Origin: CAVQAH01 sp963784195
GTDB lineage: Bacteria > Acidobacteriota > Vicinamibacteria > Vicinamibacterales > 2-12-FULL-66-21
Length of the DNA: 64,000 nucleotides
Reading direction: 5' to 3'
Assembly: GCA_963784195.1 (NCBI GenBank)
Contig: CAWARA010000032.1
Coordinates: 1 to 64,000, forward strand
Shown here: positions 45,321-56,421 of the stretch, one piece after another
How the letters are laid out: every line of letters begins with the position of its first letter
How positions within the stretch are numbered: the stretch's first letter is position 1
The notes under the pieces: generated by a model
Told to the model about the DNA's origin: nothing
Database searches by the model: none
Seen by the model: only the letters and a program-made list of their open reading frames with translations
Program-made: the position numbers and the translations under genes

Positions 45321-47072
45321 CTAGCGCTGCGTGGTCGCGATCTTGCCTTTCACGGTTCGTCCGGCGCGTGGACCTTTGTTGTCGCGCACCGGCGCGTGAT
45401 CGAGGTTGGCGACACGGCGGCCGGTCTCGTAGGCCAGCTGTGACACGCGCGCTACCTTGTCGAAGAGGATCTTGTCGACCGTGTCGCTCGGCCGATGATA
45501 GTCGGGGTGAATTCCCGTGAAGAAGAAGACGATCGGGATGCCCTTCGACGCGTAGCTGTAGTGATCGCTGCGCGTGTAGATCGATTCGGTGTCGGCCGGG
45601 TCGTTGAGCTCGTAGTCGAGCGTCAATGGCTTCGCCATCGACGCATTCGCGTCCTCGTTGATGTTGTGCAGCTCGGTGCTGATCCGATCCGATCCCACGA
45701 CGAGTACGGTGTTGGCCTGTTTCGGATCGTCATCGCGGTTCCGGCCGATCATGTCGATGTTGATCACGGCGACGATGTTGGCGAGCGGCACGACCGGGTA
45801 GTCGGCGTTGTAGCGCGAGCCGAGCAGGCCCGTCTCCTCACCTGCATGCCAGACGAACAGCAACGATCGTTTCGGCTTCGGACCTGTCGCGAAAGCCCGC
45901 GCAACCGAAAGGATCCCGACAGTACCCGAACCGTCGTCGTCGGCCCCGTTGTTGATCCGGTCTTCGGGATCGCCGCCCGCGCGTGGCGCTCCCTCGCGGT
46001 AGCCGGTGTGATCGTAATGAGCGCCGTACAGAACGTAGGTGTTCTTCAGCGCGGGGTCGCTGCCTTCGACGATGCCCACGACGTTGCGGGTGTAGCGGGT
46101 GCGGACGACCTCGTAGTCGGCGTCGACGTTGAAGGTCAGCTTGACGTTCTTGAGGACGACCGGCGCGAGTGCCTGCTGGCTGGCGGCGCGCTCTTTCAGA
46201 TCGGCGTACTTGAACTCAGACGCGCTGAAGAGGAACTCGAAGAACTCGTCCTGCGCAGTCACCGCCGGCGGGACCTTGTTGTCGAGCCGCTGCACAGTCG
46301 TGAAATCACCGTCGTCAGCAGCTCCGCGGCCGGAACCCTGACCCTGGCCTCGTCCCGCCCCCTGCCCCTGACCGCGTTCGCCGGCCGGTGCAGGCGGTTG
46401 CGTGGCGTTCGCGGCGGGAGCTTCTGCGGACGGTGCCCCACCACGGCCACCGCGGCCTCCAAAGCCGGTACCGACCGGGCTGATGGTCGCAACTGCGCCC
46501 TTGTCGAAAGCTGTCCGCGAGCGGCTGCCCAGCAGCCGGCGGACGTCCACCCCATCGAGTTTCGGGCCATTTCCGAGCCACACGACAGCCGCACCCTTGG
46601 CGTCCAGATTGGCGTAGTCGTCGTGCTTGAGCGACGCGAGACTCATGCCGTAACCGGCAAAGACGACGCGCTCGGCGACCACCGATTGCTTGACGCCCAT
46701 ATTGCGCGGAAAGGTAATGCCAGCGCCGTCCTTGAAGGTGCGCGTCTGGCCGTTGACCTCGACCGTAACCGATGCGCGGCTCGTCGTCCGAACCCCCTGC
46801 ACCTTGACGACCTGGAAGTAGCTGCCGTTGTCGCCTCCGGGCTTGACCCCGAACTCCTTCAGCCTCTCAGCGATGTAGGCGGCGGCCAGCCCGAGCCCTT
46901 CCGAGTAGGTGGCACGGCCCTGAAGCTGGTCGGATGAGAGGTACGTCAGCCACTCGCGGAGCGGGCCCTCCTGGATGGATCCCATCCCTCCTTTGTTGGC
47001 GGATTGGGCGGTGAGGGCAGCAACGAGTGCGGAAATGAGGACGGTCGAAAGAAGAAACCGGCGCGAACGCAT
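45321..47072 (-). CDS. Secreted M28 zinc aminopeptidase with PA-like insert
   Basis: 583-residue exported peptidase. Signal peptide (LLSTVLISALVAALTAQ), N-terminal STYLS-like segment, a PA-type inserted region containing Gly/Gln low complexity (GRGQGQGSGRG), then the M28 core: GAHYDH, NNGADDDGSG, HAGEETGLLGS, NIDMIGR and HRPSDTVD. Releases N-terminal residues from peptides outside the cytoplasm. Start ATG 47072 with GGAGAA upstream; the reading from 47171 adds non-signal sequence. Confidence 0.87.
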   Translation of the reverse strand: MRSRRFLLSTVLISALVAALTAQSANKGGMGSIQEGPLREWLTYLSSDQLQGRATYSEGLGLAAAYIAERLKEFGVKPGGDNGSYFQVVKVQGVRTTSRASVTVEVNGQTRTFKDGAGITFPRNMGVKQSVVAERVVFAGYGMSLASLKHDDYANLDAKGAAVVWLGNGPKLDGVDVRRLLGSRSRTAFDKGAVATISPVGTGFGGRGGRGGAPSAEAPAANATQPPAPAGERGQGQGAGRGQGQGSGRGAADDGDFTTVQRLDNKVPPAVTAQDEFFEFLFSASEFKYADLKERAASQQALAPVVLKNVKLTFNVDADYEVVRTRYTRNVVGIVEGSDPALKNTYVLYGAHYDHTGYREGAPRAGGDPEDRINNGADDDGSGTVGILSVARAFATGPKPKRSLLFVWHAGEETGLLGSRYNADYPVVPLANIVAVINIDMIGRNRDDDPKQANTVLVVGSDRISTELHNINEDANASMAKPLTLDYELNDPADTESIYTRSDHYSYASKGIPIVFFFTGIHPDYHRPSDTVDKILFDKVARVSQLAYETGRRVANLDHAPVRDNKGPRAGRTVKGKIATTQR

Positions 47073-47201
47073 CAAATTCTCCAGTGGAATCAAAGAGAGC
47101 CTACGAACAAGACGGCACAAGATATTAAGGATACGTCCGTCCGGCCCGGCGTGCTTACCTTGCGACACCAAACGGGCACTTCCGGCCCCGAGTCCGGGAT
47201 C

Positions 47202-48762
47202 CTATTTCACGGGCTTCAACAGCAGATCCTGGAAGTCGAAGCTGAAGTCGGTGGCGGGCGACACGGCGGCCATCTTCGCCTGATCGATTGCCCCGTCGGG
47301 CGTGAGGGCAAAAGTCACGAACGCATCCGCGCGCAACTCGCGATCGCGCCATCTGACGACGAAGGTGTCGTACTGCCAGTGCTCGAGATCTCCGACGAGC
47401 GACGGGGTCTTCGTGAACTTCATGACGAGCTTGTCGCCCTGCGCTTCGATCGCGATATCGCCGTACCAGGCGTCCCGGTAGATGCCAGCGTACTTGGCGA
47501 GAGTGAGTGACGGGCGTGACGTTCGGTTGCGCGCCTGGTCTGCTTTTCGTTCGGCTTCCTGGAAGGACGCCTGCTGCCCCTGACGAAGTTTCGTGAACGT
47601 GGCAAGCCAGTCGGTAGCCGGGGCCCCGAGGAAATGATCGGCGACGCGATAGGCGATGGATTCGAAGGCTTCGCCCGATTCCTGATTCGTGAGCACCGCG
47701 ACACCCATGCCGATCTCGGGCAACAGCAGCACCTTCGAGACGTACCCTGGCAGTCCGCCCGTGTGTGTCAGCACCTTGCGACCACGATAGTCGCGTACGC
47801 CGAGGCCAAGCGCGTAGCCGTTGAAGTTGGGGCGCAGCGCCGCCAATGCCGGCGGCACGTCGGGAACGGGAATCGGCGTCACGAGGGTGGTGATCTCCTT
47901 GAACGTCGCGTCGCTGAACAGGCGCGAGCCATCGGGCAACTGTCCACGTCCAAGCAGTGCGTTCATCCACTTCGCCATGTCCTCGGCGTTGGAGTTGATG
48001 CCACCGGCCGGGTTCGTGTTGTCGCTGTCGAAAGGACTGATCGGCCGGACGCGCCCATCGACGCTGGCGTGCGGCGTGGCGAAATTGCCGCCGCGGGTGG
48101 CGTCGGAATGGCGCACCGGTACTGCCCGTCATGCCTACTTTCTTCAAGACGCGCGACGACATGAAATCTTCCCAGCTCTGACCGCTAATCGTTTCGATGA
48201 CCTCCCCCGCTACGAGATACAGGACGTTGTCGTACGCGTAGGCGCTTCGGAAGCTGGTGGCGAGCGGGATATTTCGAAGACGGCGAGCGATCTCCCGACG
48301 ATCGTAGGTGGATGGCGGCCACCAGAGGAGATCGCCGGCGCCGAGGCCGAGGCCGCTTCTGTGCACGAGCAGGTCCCGGATGGTCATCTCGCGCGTGACG
48401 TAGGGATCCGACATCTGGAACCACGGGAGGTAGCGAACGACCGGAGCGTCCCATTCGATCTTCCCTTCCTCGACCAGCATGCCGAGCGCCACGGCGGTCG
48501 CCACCTTGGTGTTCGACGCGATTCCGAACTGCGTCTTCGCATCGACTGGCGCCGCCTCGCCCAGCTTTCGCACGCCGTAGCCCTTCGCCACGATGGTCTT
48601 TCCGTCCTTGACGATCGCCAGCGAAATGCCTGGGACTTCGAACGCCGTCATGACCCTGCCGACATACGCATCCAGATCCGGCGGAGCGGAGATCGTCGCC
48701 TGGGCGAGAAGAACGACGCTGATCAGTGAGATGAATAGGGCGATGACCGGTACGCGTTTCAT
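47202..48762 (-). CDS. Secreted serine hydrolase, class C beta-lactamase-like (one frameshift)
   Basis: Exported CubicO/AmpC-like enzyme. Signal peptide (residues 1-20), catalytic SxxK in GIASNTKVATA, YxN as YAYDNVLY, and HTGGLPGY in place of KTG. A C-terminal beta domain (TLAKYAGIYRDAWYGDIAIE) resembles DUF3471-type extensions. One extra base near 48110-48120 breaks the frame; the continuation reads GGNFATPHASVDGRV and ends at 47202. Probably an esterase or D-amino-acid peptidase rather than an antibiotic-resistance enzyme, since such relatives rarely hydrolyse beta-lactams. Confidence 0.83.
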
Positions 48763-48804
48763 AGCGCGGCAGTATAGCGTGTGTGCGGGCGCGCGGCCGT
48801 TCGC

Positions 48805-50437
48805 TCAGGCGTCCTTCGTGCGGAACCAGCGATAGTCGTAGGGCTGGAGCTCGATGGTGTGGTGGCCGCTCTCGTCCGCACGGCTGTCGTGGCGCGCGAG
48901 CAAGTCGACGAGCAACGGGGCAGACACGGCGCGCGGGTCGAGGCGTACGGCGCGCGGATGATTGGTGAAATTGTGGAGCATCACGAGATCGCGCCCGTTC
49001 CACGTGTAGCGCATGACGAGCACGCCTGGCTCTGTGGCCGGCAGAATGCGCCAATCGCCCCAGCTGATCTCCGGACACTCACGGCGCATTCTGATCTTCC
49101 GCTCCATCCAGTTGAGCAGCGACTGCGGATCGCGACGCTCGGTCTCGACATTCACGCGGTGATACCCGTAGATAGGATCCGAGACTACCGGCCGGACAAT
49201 TTTTTTCGCGTTGGAGAAGCCGCCGTGGGTGTCTGATGTCCACTGCATCGGCGTGCGCGCACACTCGCGTTCGGGAAGCGAGAGGTCGTCGCCGATGCCA
49301 ATCTCGTCGCCGTACTGCAGCATCGGCGTTCCGGGCAGCGTGAACAGCAGGCTGAACGCCAGCTCGAGGCGCCGCCGATCGTTGTCGAGCATCGGCGCGA
49401 GACGCCGCCGGATGCCCCGAGCCGTATAGCTGCATCTCTTTCTCAGGACCGAATGCCTCGAACACGCGCTGGCGCTGTGCGTTCGTCAGGCGGCCAAGAT
49501 CGAGCTCGTCGTGACTGCGGAGGAAGTTCACCCATTGCGCGGCCGGCGGCCGCCGATACGTCGCTTCGAGAGCGCGCACGAGCGGCTTGATGTCGCCGGT
49601 GGCCAGCGCATAGAACAGGCGTTGGTTGACCGGAAAATTCAGCATCATCTGCAACCGGTCGCCCTCTTCCCCGAAATACTGCATGCTCTCGTCCGGAGGC
49701 ACGTTCGCTTCCGCGAGCAGGATCGCGTCACGCCGCCGCCACTGCAGGAAATCGCGCATGTGGTGAAGCATGTCGTAGTCCTTGGTGCCATTCACTCCTG
49801 CGCCTTTCCTCGAGATCAGGAACGGGACGGCGTCCATGCGGAAGCCGCACACGCCGAGCTGCAGCCAGAAACCCATGATTCGCATGATCTCGCGACGAAC
49901 ATGTGGATTCCACGTGTTGAGATCCGGCTGAAAATCGTAGAAGCGGTGAAAGTAGTACTCGCCGGCAACAGGATCCTTCGTCCAGGTGGTTTTCTGCACG
50001 CCTGGAAACACCATTCCTTTGTTCCACTCCGGCGGCCTCGATTTCGACCAGACATACCAGTCGTGAAAAGGTGAATTCGGATCCTTGCGTGCGGCCTGGA
50101 ACCACGGGTGGCGATTGGATGTGTGGTTCACCACCAGATCCGCGATGACGCGCAGGCCCAGTTGCTCGGCGTGATTCATGAACTCGACGAACTCTCCGGG
50201 CGTGCCGTGCTTCGGATGCACGCCGTAGTAGTCCGACACGTCGTAGCCGTTGTCGCGATTGGGTGAGGGATAGAAGGGCTGCAGCCAGACACACGTAACG
50301 CCGAGACCTGCCAGATAGTCGAGTTTGTCCGTCAGGCCGACGAAGTCCCCCACGCCATCGCCGTTCCCGTCCATGTACGTCCCGACATCGAGGCAGTAGA
50401 TGATCGCGTTCTTGTACCAGAGATCCGCGATCTCCAT
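48805..50437 (-). CDS. GH13 alpha-glucosidase / trehalose-synthase-like (one frameshift)
   Basis: TIM-barrel GH13 enzyme of ~540 residues. WYKNAIIYCLDVGTYMDGNGDGVGDF is the usual N-terminus of trehalose synthases and related transglycosidases. Conserved regions: IADLVVNHTS, GFRMDAVPF (nucleophile Asp), LLAEANVPP (acid Glu) and FLRSHDELDL (transition-state Asp). One extra base near 49413 breaks the frame; LAPMLDNDRRRLELAFSLLF continues to 48805. Start set at MEIADLWYK (50437); 50503 and 50536 are in-frame alternatives. Likely acts on maltose/trehalose or short glucans. Confidence 0.83.
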
Positions 50438-50622
50438 GCCTTCGCTCGCGTCCGCGAGACGCTGCTCATGCGGTCCCCGGCGGTGTGCCCTCGAGGGAGC
50501 CATAGCCAGACCCTGGTAGCAAGGAATATTCCACACGATTTCTTCAGCCTTCTTCAGTCGCCGATCACGACTCCGGATGGGCCGCCCCCGTATCGTGGAG
50601 CGAGCGTTTCAGGAGGCGTGGC
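50438..50622. promoter_or_regulatory. Divergent region upstream of the lipid operon
   Basis: 185 bp between the divergent GH13 and desaturase genes. The lipid-operon promoter should lie here; no boxes are clear. AGGAGG precedes the desaturase ATG. Confidence 0.35.
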
Positions 50623-51588
50623 ATGCATCACCATGGCGACAGCACCACCCCATGTCCATCCGACCTCTCGCACCTGCGCCCGAGCGACCGACAGGGCCTG
50701 GTGGTCACGGCTGGGGCAATCCTGTGGACGGCCGGTGCGATCTGGCTCTCCACTCGTGACGCGGTTCTCTGGTGGATCCTCGGCCAGACGCTGCTCGGCG
50801 TCGCCTTCGTGCAGTGGTTCGTCATCCTTCACGAAGCGGGACACGATACGCTCTTCCGCTCCCGCCGGTTGAACATTCTGGGCGGGTCACTGGCGGGCGC
50901 GATGTCGCTGATTCCCTATCGCTGCTGGCGGCGGGTCCACGGGCGGCATCACAAGTGGACCGGCTGGCAGGACCTCGATCCAACCACCGAATCGCTCGCG
51001 CCCAGGGAACGGCGCCACGTCGAGCGCGCGATCGTCAACCTGTGCTGGCGGCTCTGGATTCCGCTGTTCTCGGTCGCTTACCGGATCCAGAACTACTGGA
51101 ATCTTCCGCGGCTGCGCTCGATGTTCGGCCGTCGCACGGACCGCATGGCAATGCAGCGCGACGCGCTTGCGCTGCTGGCCATCTACGCCGTCCTCGTGGC
51201 GATCGCCGGACCGGTGACCATGCTTCGCACCGTCGGCGTCGCACTGCTCCTCAGCCTTGTGCTCGAGGATCTGCTCCTCCTCAGTCAACACACGCACGTA
51301 CCCCAGAACGTCAGCGACGGTGAAGAAGTCCGGCCGTTTCCGGCGATCGAACAGGCGCAGTTCACGCGCTCCCTCCGGCTGCCCGCTGCCGTGTCGCGCG
51401 TGCTGTTGCACTTCGACGCGCACGAGCTGCATCACATGTATCCGTTCGTGCCTGGCTATCACCTGCACCGCATTCCGTATCGAGCCGCACACGAAGTCGG
51501 CTGGTGGACGTGGGTCATGGGCGCACGGCGGATGAAGGGTGAGGTTCTCCTATACCAGAGCCGGCTGCAGACCGGCTCGGAGCTCTGA
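50623..51588 (+). CDS. Membrane fatty-acid desaturase-like enzyme
   Basis: 321-residue di-iron membrane enzyme. The three histidine clusters are visible: HEAGHD, RVHGRHH and HELHHMYPFVPGYH, with intervening membrane helices. Introduces a double bond or hydroxyl into an acyl chain or lipid head. First gene of the ten-gene plus-strand operon to 62343; the next gene begins 7 bp after its stop. Start ATG 50623 behind CAGGAGG. Confidence 0.85.
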   Translation: MHHHGDSTTPCPSDLSHLRPSDRQGLVVTAGAILWTAGAIWLSTRDAVLWWILGQTLLGVAFVQWFVILHEAGHDTLFRSRRLNILGGSLAGAMSLIPYRCWRRVHGRHHKWTGWQDLDPTTESLAPRERRHVERAIVNLCWRLWIPLFSVAYRIQNYWNLPRLRSMFGRRTDRMAMQRDALALLAIYAVLVAIAGPVTMLRTVGVALLLSLVLEDLLLLSQHTHVPQNVSDGEEVRPFPAIEQAQFTRSLRLPAAVSRVLLHFDAHELHHMYPFVPGYHLHRIPYRAAHEVGWWTWVMGARRMKGEVLLYQSRLQTGSEL

Positions 51589-51595
51589 GGATTCT

Positions 51596-52174
51596 GTGTC
51601 ACGCGTCGATCCGATCGCCTGTGCGCTCTTTCTGATAGCGGCCTTCATCATGGCCGGTATCGCCCAGACGGCGTGGTTCAAGGCGCCGATCTCGCGGCGC
51701 TTCTCGATCCCTCTCGATGCCGGCCTCACGCTGCGCGGCCGCCGGCTGTTCGGAGCGCACAAGACGCTGCGCGGATTCATCGTCATGGTCCCAGCCGCCT
51801 CGATCGCGTTCGCGTTACTGGCGCTGGCGACCGGTCACGCCGAGAACGCGGGTCTGTGGCCACTCACGATCTGGCAATACGCGTGTCTCGGCGCGTGGGC
51901 CGGATTCGGCTTCATGGCGGGTGAGCTGCCGAACTCGTTCATCAAACGGCAACTCGATATCGCGCCTGGTGGCATCGGAACGTCCTCGACCGGCCGGTTC
52001 ATCCAGCTCGTCATCGATCGCCTCGACTCCCCCGCCGGCATGCTCGCCGCCCTCAGCGTCGTCGTCACTCTTCCGGCGCTGACCTGGGCGATCGCAGTGC
52101 TCGTCGGGCCGATGCTGCACGGATTCTTCAGCTTCGTGATGTTCCGGCTGGGACTGAAAGCGAGGCCGGCATGA
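51596..52174 (+). CDS. CarS-like CDP-archaeol synthase family protein
   Basis: ~192-residue membrane protein with five helices, resembling CarS (CDP-archaeol synthase) and CDP-diglyceride synthases. Cues: RRLFGAHKTLRGF, GFMAGELPNSFIKRQLDIAPG and FIQLVIDRLDSPAG. Family role: activates a phosphatidate-like (including ether) lipid with CTP. GTG start at 51596 with GAGGA upstream, 7 bp after the desaturase stop, and a 4-bp overlap with the next gene. A CarS-type rather than CdsA-type enzyme hints at an unusual lipid substrate. Confidence 0.78.
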   Translation: MSRVDPIACALFLIAAFIMAGIAQTAWFKAPISRRFSIPLDAGLTLRGRRLFGAHKTLRGFIVMVPAASIAFALLALATGHAENAGLWPLTIWQYACLGAWAGFGFMAGELPNSFIKRQLDIAPGGIGTSSTGRFIQLVIDRLDSPAGMLAALSVVVTLPALTWAIAVLVGPMLHGFFSFVMFRLGLKARPA

Positions 52175-54835
52175 CGTCGTCATCCGCGTTGAACGGAGAC
52201 TTCATCGTTCCCCTGCGCGAAGCGCTGGATGAGCAACGCGTCGGCGGCAAAGCGCGAAACCTCGCGAGACTGATGGACGCCGGGCATCCGGTGCCGGATG
52301 GCTTCGTGGTCACCCGGGAAGCGCTCGCGACATTCATCGCCGAGGCCGATCTGCAGCCTTCGATCGAGTCGCTGCGATCCCGCCTCGATGTCAGGAGTCC
52401 GATGGGTATCCGGTGCGCAGGCGAAACGATCGCTGCACTGGTTGGCGAATCCACGATTCCGGAAAGCCTCGACCTGGCATTGGCCGACGCCCTGACCGGC
52501 CTTGGTGACGGGCCGGTCATCGTTCGCAGTTCTGGTGTGGGCGAAGACTCCGCGGACGCCTCGTTCGCGGGTCAACTCGATTCAATCCCCGACGTCGTTG
52601 GACTCGGCCTGGCCCGTCGCGCGTTGCTCCGCGTCTGGGCCTCACAGTGGTCGCCGCGTGCGTTGTCGTATCAGCTCAGTCGTCGCGTCAGCCTCCTGGG
52701 TATGGGGGTCATCGTTCAACGGCAGATCCCGTCGGCCGTATCGGGGGTCCTGTTTACTCGGGCCCCGGGCCGCAGCCGCCACATGTTGATCGAGTACCTG
52801 CTCCGGCTCTGGCGACACGCTTGTGTCAGGCCGCGAGAACCCGGGGCGACTGCTCGTGACGATGGACGGACGCGAGAGGACGATCGAGGCATCACTCGAG
52901 GGTCAGCCAGACGCTGAATCGCTACTGACCGATCGACTGATCTTCCGCCTGGCCAGGGTTGGGCGCGAGATCGCCGAGCTGTTCGGATCGCCACAGGACA
53001 TCGAGTGGACGATCGAAGCGGACGGCACCCTGTGGATCCTTCAGACCAGACCGATTACGGTCTGCGAGCCGGTTGCGGCTCCCGCCGAACCGCAAAACGT
53101 GCACTGGTCGAACGCCAACGTCAACGAGAACTTTCCACGGCCGATCTCACCGTTGCTGTACTCGATCGCCAGCACCGGCTACTACCACTACTTTCGCAAC
53201 CTCGGTCGGGCTTTCGGCATCTCCAGGCGTCGTCTGCGTGCGATGGAGTATCCCCTCCGGCACATCATCGGCGTCCACGCCAGCCGGATGTACTACAACC
53301 TCTCCAGCATCCATGGCGTTCTTCGATCGGCCCCGTTCGGCGAGCTCCTGACTTCGTCGTTCAATCAGTTCGTGGGGTCCGGCGACACGTCGACGCACGC
53401 CGCCACCACTCATGCCGGCCGGTTCCGGACGCTGGCGCAGGCCTCGGAGCTCGTGGTCATCGCGGTCAAGACGACCTGGCAGTACCTCTTCCTTACCAGA
53501 CGCGTGTCACGGTTCGAGCAGACGGTATCGCAGTTTGCCTCGCAAACCACACCCGATCGTCTCAAACAGGCATCTCGCGAGGAGCTGCTCGCACACTTCA
53601 GAGGTTTCATCGACATCAGGAACAACCGATGGAAGGACGCGGCGCTTGCCGATGCGGCAGCCATGGTCTGTTACGCGATCCTTCAGCGGCTTCTGGCCCG
53701 AATGGTCCCTGCAGCCGATCAGCAATCGCTGCACAACAACCTGCTCAAGGCCCTTCCGGACCTGGTCAGCGGAATACCTCCGGTCAAACTGTGGGAACTG
53801 TCGCAGCTCGTTCGTGCGGACGCGCGCCTCCACGACATGTTCCGCAATCACAGGCCAGCCGACATCCTCGAAGCGATTCGCACGCGCGATGAGTTCCAGG
53901 AGTTCAACGCCAGGTTCGACGCGTTTCTCGACAGCTGGGGCTTCCGGTGCTCCGGTGAGTTGATGCTCACCATGCCCACGTTTCAGGACGAGCCGGAACG
54001 TGTCGTCGAGTTGATCCAGGCGTACCTGACGACCGACGCGGCCTCGCCCGCAGCGATCCTCGCTCGACAGGCTCAGGGCCGCATCGCCGAGACTCGTCGA
54101 CTGCAGCGGCTGCTGGGCAGCCGCTGGGTCGTCGTCGGGCTCATTCTTCGCTGGACGCAGAAAGCCATACTCCTCCGTGAACGCGCGCGGCTCAAGCAGG
54201 CGCTCCTCTATACGCGCCTGCGACACATCGCGATCGCGATGGGCGACCAGCTGGTAGGTGCGGACCGGTTGGAACGCCGGGAGGACATCTTCTTCCTCAC
54301 TGCAGACGAAATAGACGCATTGCTGTCAGGCGTCGCGATGTTCCCGGATCAACTCCGTCCGCTGGTTGAGCTGCGCAGGGCGGCGCACGAGACGCACTCG
54401 TCGATGACGCCCCCCGACACGATCGCCCTCGGGGTTGGCGAGTACCTCACGGCAAGCGAATCCAGTCCGGCTCCCGCAGTCATTCAGGCGTCGACAGCGG
54501 AGCACCAGCCGGAGTTGCGCGGCACCGGGGCGTGCGGCGGGCGGACCGAAGCGCGCGCGGCGGTCCTCGACGACATCTGTGACGCCCAGCGGCTGATTTC
54601 GGGCGACGTACTCGTGACCCGCCAGACAGACCCGGGATGGGGACCGGTATTTCCCCTCATTTCAGGGCTCGTGATCGAGCGCGGAGGGATGCTGTCGCAC
54701 GGAGCCATCATCGCGCGCGAGTTCGGCATCCCGTCAGTGGTCGGCGTTCATGGCGCCACGACCCGGATCGGGCACGGCGCCCGTGTGCACGTCGATGGCG
54801 ATCGCGGCCTCGTGCGAATTCTGGAGGAGGCGTAG
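52171..54835 (+). CDS. PEP-synthase / rifampin-phosphotransferase-like enzyme (one frameshift)
   Basis: ~887-residue multidomain phosphotransferase. The N-terminal part has the PPDK/PEP-synthase ATP-grasp fold (VGGKARNLARL, VIVRSSGVGEDSADASFAGQ, WTIEADGTLWILQTRPIT); a long helical middle follows (~residues 310-760); the C-terminal swivelling His domain is GGMLSHGAIIAREFGIPSVVG with the phospho-His. One extra base near 52800 breaks the frame (restoring GSGDTLVSGREN). In the family ATP phosphorylates a carried His that passes phosphate on. In a lipid operon it may phosphorylate an alcohol intermediate; that is inference. Confidence 0.8.
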
Positions 54836-55462
54836 GTGCTCGGCTACTGGCGCGAACGCTTCCCCTTGCACGCCTTCGTTCCGCTCGCGGGCGTGCTGGC
54901 TATCGCCGCGGATCCCGGACGACCGGGTGCAGAGTCGTTCGCGGGAGACCTGATACTCGCCTTTCTGCTCCTCGCGACAACGCGACTCTGGGACGACCTT
55001 GCCGATCGCGAACACGATGCCGCGCTGCATCCGCATCGCGTTCTCGTGCGCGCGCGAACGACGCACGTTTATCGGGTCACCTGCGTGGTTCTGGCCGGAA
55101 TCGTCGCGGCGCTCGTCCTCTTGCGCCCAGGTCATGACGTGGCGGGACCGATTCTGGGTCTGCTCTACGTGTTGCTCGCGGTGTTCTACGCGGTCCGCAC
55201 CCGCCGATCCGCTGCCGCGGAGTTGGTCCTGCTTTCGAAGTACCCGGCAATCGTATTCGTGGTCTCCGGCGGCGCGGTGACGATGCTGACGGCGTCTGCA
55301 GCAGTGATCGTCTACGCAGGTGCATGTGCCTACGAAGCATGGCATGACAGCGGGAGCGCGCTGGGCCTGCTCGCGCGGGGCCGGAAGCCATACGCCGCGA
55401 CAAAGGCTGCAACAACCGAACGTCAAGGTGACAGCACGATGGGGAGGATTCAGTGGCAGTAG
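54836..55462 (+). CDS. UbiA-like prenyltransferase family membrane protein
   Basis: 208-residue membrane protein with about six helices. LWDDLADREHDAALHPHR resembles the first Asp-rich motif of UbiA prenyltransferases (NDxxDxxxDxxxxR), but the second Asp motif is weak and the protein is shorter than the usual ~290 residues. May transfer an isoprenoid or act as a diverged relative. GTG 54836 starts at the base after the previous stop, behind GGAGGAGG; it overlaps the next gene by 10 bp. Confidence 0.6.
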   Translation: MLGYWRERFPLHAFVPLAGVLAIAADPGRPGAESFAGDLILAFLLLATTRLWDDLADREHDAALHPHRVLVRARTTHVYRVTCVVLAGIVAALVLLRPGHDVAGPILGLLYVLLAVFYAVRTRRSAAAELVLLSKYPAIVFVVSGGAVTMLTASAAVIVYAGACAYEAWHDSGSALGLLARGRKPYAATKAATTERQGDSTMGRIQWQ

Positions 55463-56421
55463 CACTGGCCATCGACGCTCCTGCGAATGCGCCGATGTTG
55501 GAATCGGTTCGCTGTTATCTGTGCGGGGCGTCGAATTCGCGGTTCCTCGTGTCTGCCGAGGACGACCTCACCGGCAAGCCTGGGCGCTTTCAATTCGTGA
55601 CCTGCAACAGCTGCGGGCTCGCCTATCAGAATCCGCGCGTGACGCTGGAGCGGATCGGCGAGTTCTACGACGAGCAATACATCGCGCACCGCAAGACCCG
55701 GCCGTGGGGACCGCTCGCGCCGTTCTTCGATCGCGCGATGAACAAGCTCGACGCCGACAAGGATCGCCTCATCTCGCGATACGTGACGCTCGACCGGTCG
55801 AAGCGTGTGCTCGACGTCGGCTGCGCGACTGGAACGTTCCTTCAGCGTCTCAGAACCGTGCACGGCGCTCGCGTGTCGGGTGTCGACTTCAAGGACCTTT
55901 CATCCAGCCCGACGCTCGAGGGTGTCGAATTCCACTGCGGGCTCTTTTACGAGGTGCCCCTCGCGGACCGGTCGTTCGACCTGGTCACGATGTGGCACTT
56001 CCTCGAGCATGATTACGACCCTCTCCGCAGCCTGCGGACTGCACACCGTGTCCTGAGGCCCGGCGGCACACTCGTGATCGAGGTCCCACGGCTCGACAGC
56101 CGGACGTTCCGCTGGTTCGGCGATCGCTGGCCCGGGCTGCAGGCGCCGCAACACACGGTGCTCTTCGATCGCGAACATCTGCACGCTGCCGTCCGGAAGG
56201 CGGGGCTCGAGGTCGTCGACTATCTACCCTACGGCGCGTTTCCCGCCTACTTCTACCTGTTCACGGGTGTCGCGTTTCGCATGCTCAAAGGGCGAGGGCT
56301 CAATCTGCGTCGGGCCATCCTTCCTTACTTCCTGGGCCAGCTGCTCCTCATGCCGGTGCTGACGATGGAACGGCGGCTGAACCTGGCGATGCAGACGATT
56401 GTGTGCAGGAGGCCGCTGTGA
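55453..56421 (+). CDS. SAM-dependent methyltransferase with zinc-ribbon N-terminus
   Basis: 322 residues. CYLCG...CNSCG forms a small zinc-binding motif at residues ~17-55, followed by a class I SAM fold (VLDVGCATGTFLQRL, VSGVDF, FDLVTMWHFLEHDYDP) and a hydrophobic C-terminus (FLGQLLLMPVLTM) that may contact the membrane. Probably methylates a lipid or polar head group. GTG start 55453 behind GGGGAGG, inside the UbiA-like gene end. Its stop overlaps the next start as GTGA. Confidence 0.8.
   Translation: MAVALAIDAPANAPMLESVRCYLCGASNSRFLVSAEDDLTGKPGRFQFVTCNSCGLAYQNPRVTLERIGEFYDEQYIAHRKTRPWGPLAPFFDRAMNKLDADKDRLISRYVTLDRSKRVLDVGCATGTFLQRLRTVHGARVSGVDFKDLSSSPTLEGVEFHCGLFYEVPLADRSFDLVTMWHFLEHDYDPLRSLRTAHRVLRPGGTLVIEVPRLDSRTFRWFGDRWPGLQAPQHTVLFDREHLHAAVRKAGLEVVDYLPYGAFPAYFYLFTGVAFRMLKGRGLNLRRAILPYFLGQLLLMPVLTMERRLNLAMQTIVCRRPL

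Noticed and set aside
47202..48762. True antibiotic-resistance beta-lactamase
   Set aside because: The C-terminal extension and HTGG box fit CubicO-type esterases or peptidases better than AmpC enzymes.
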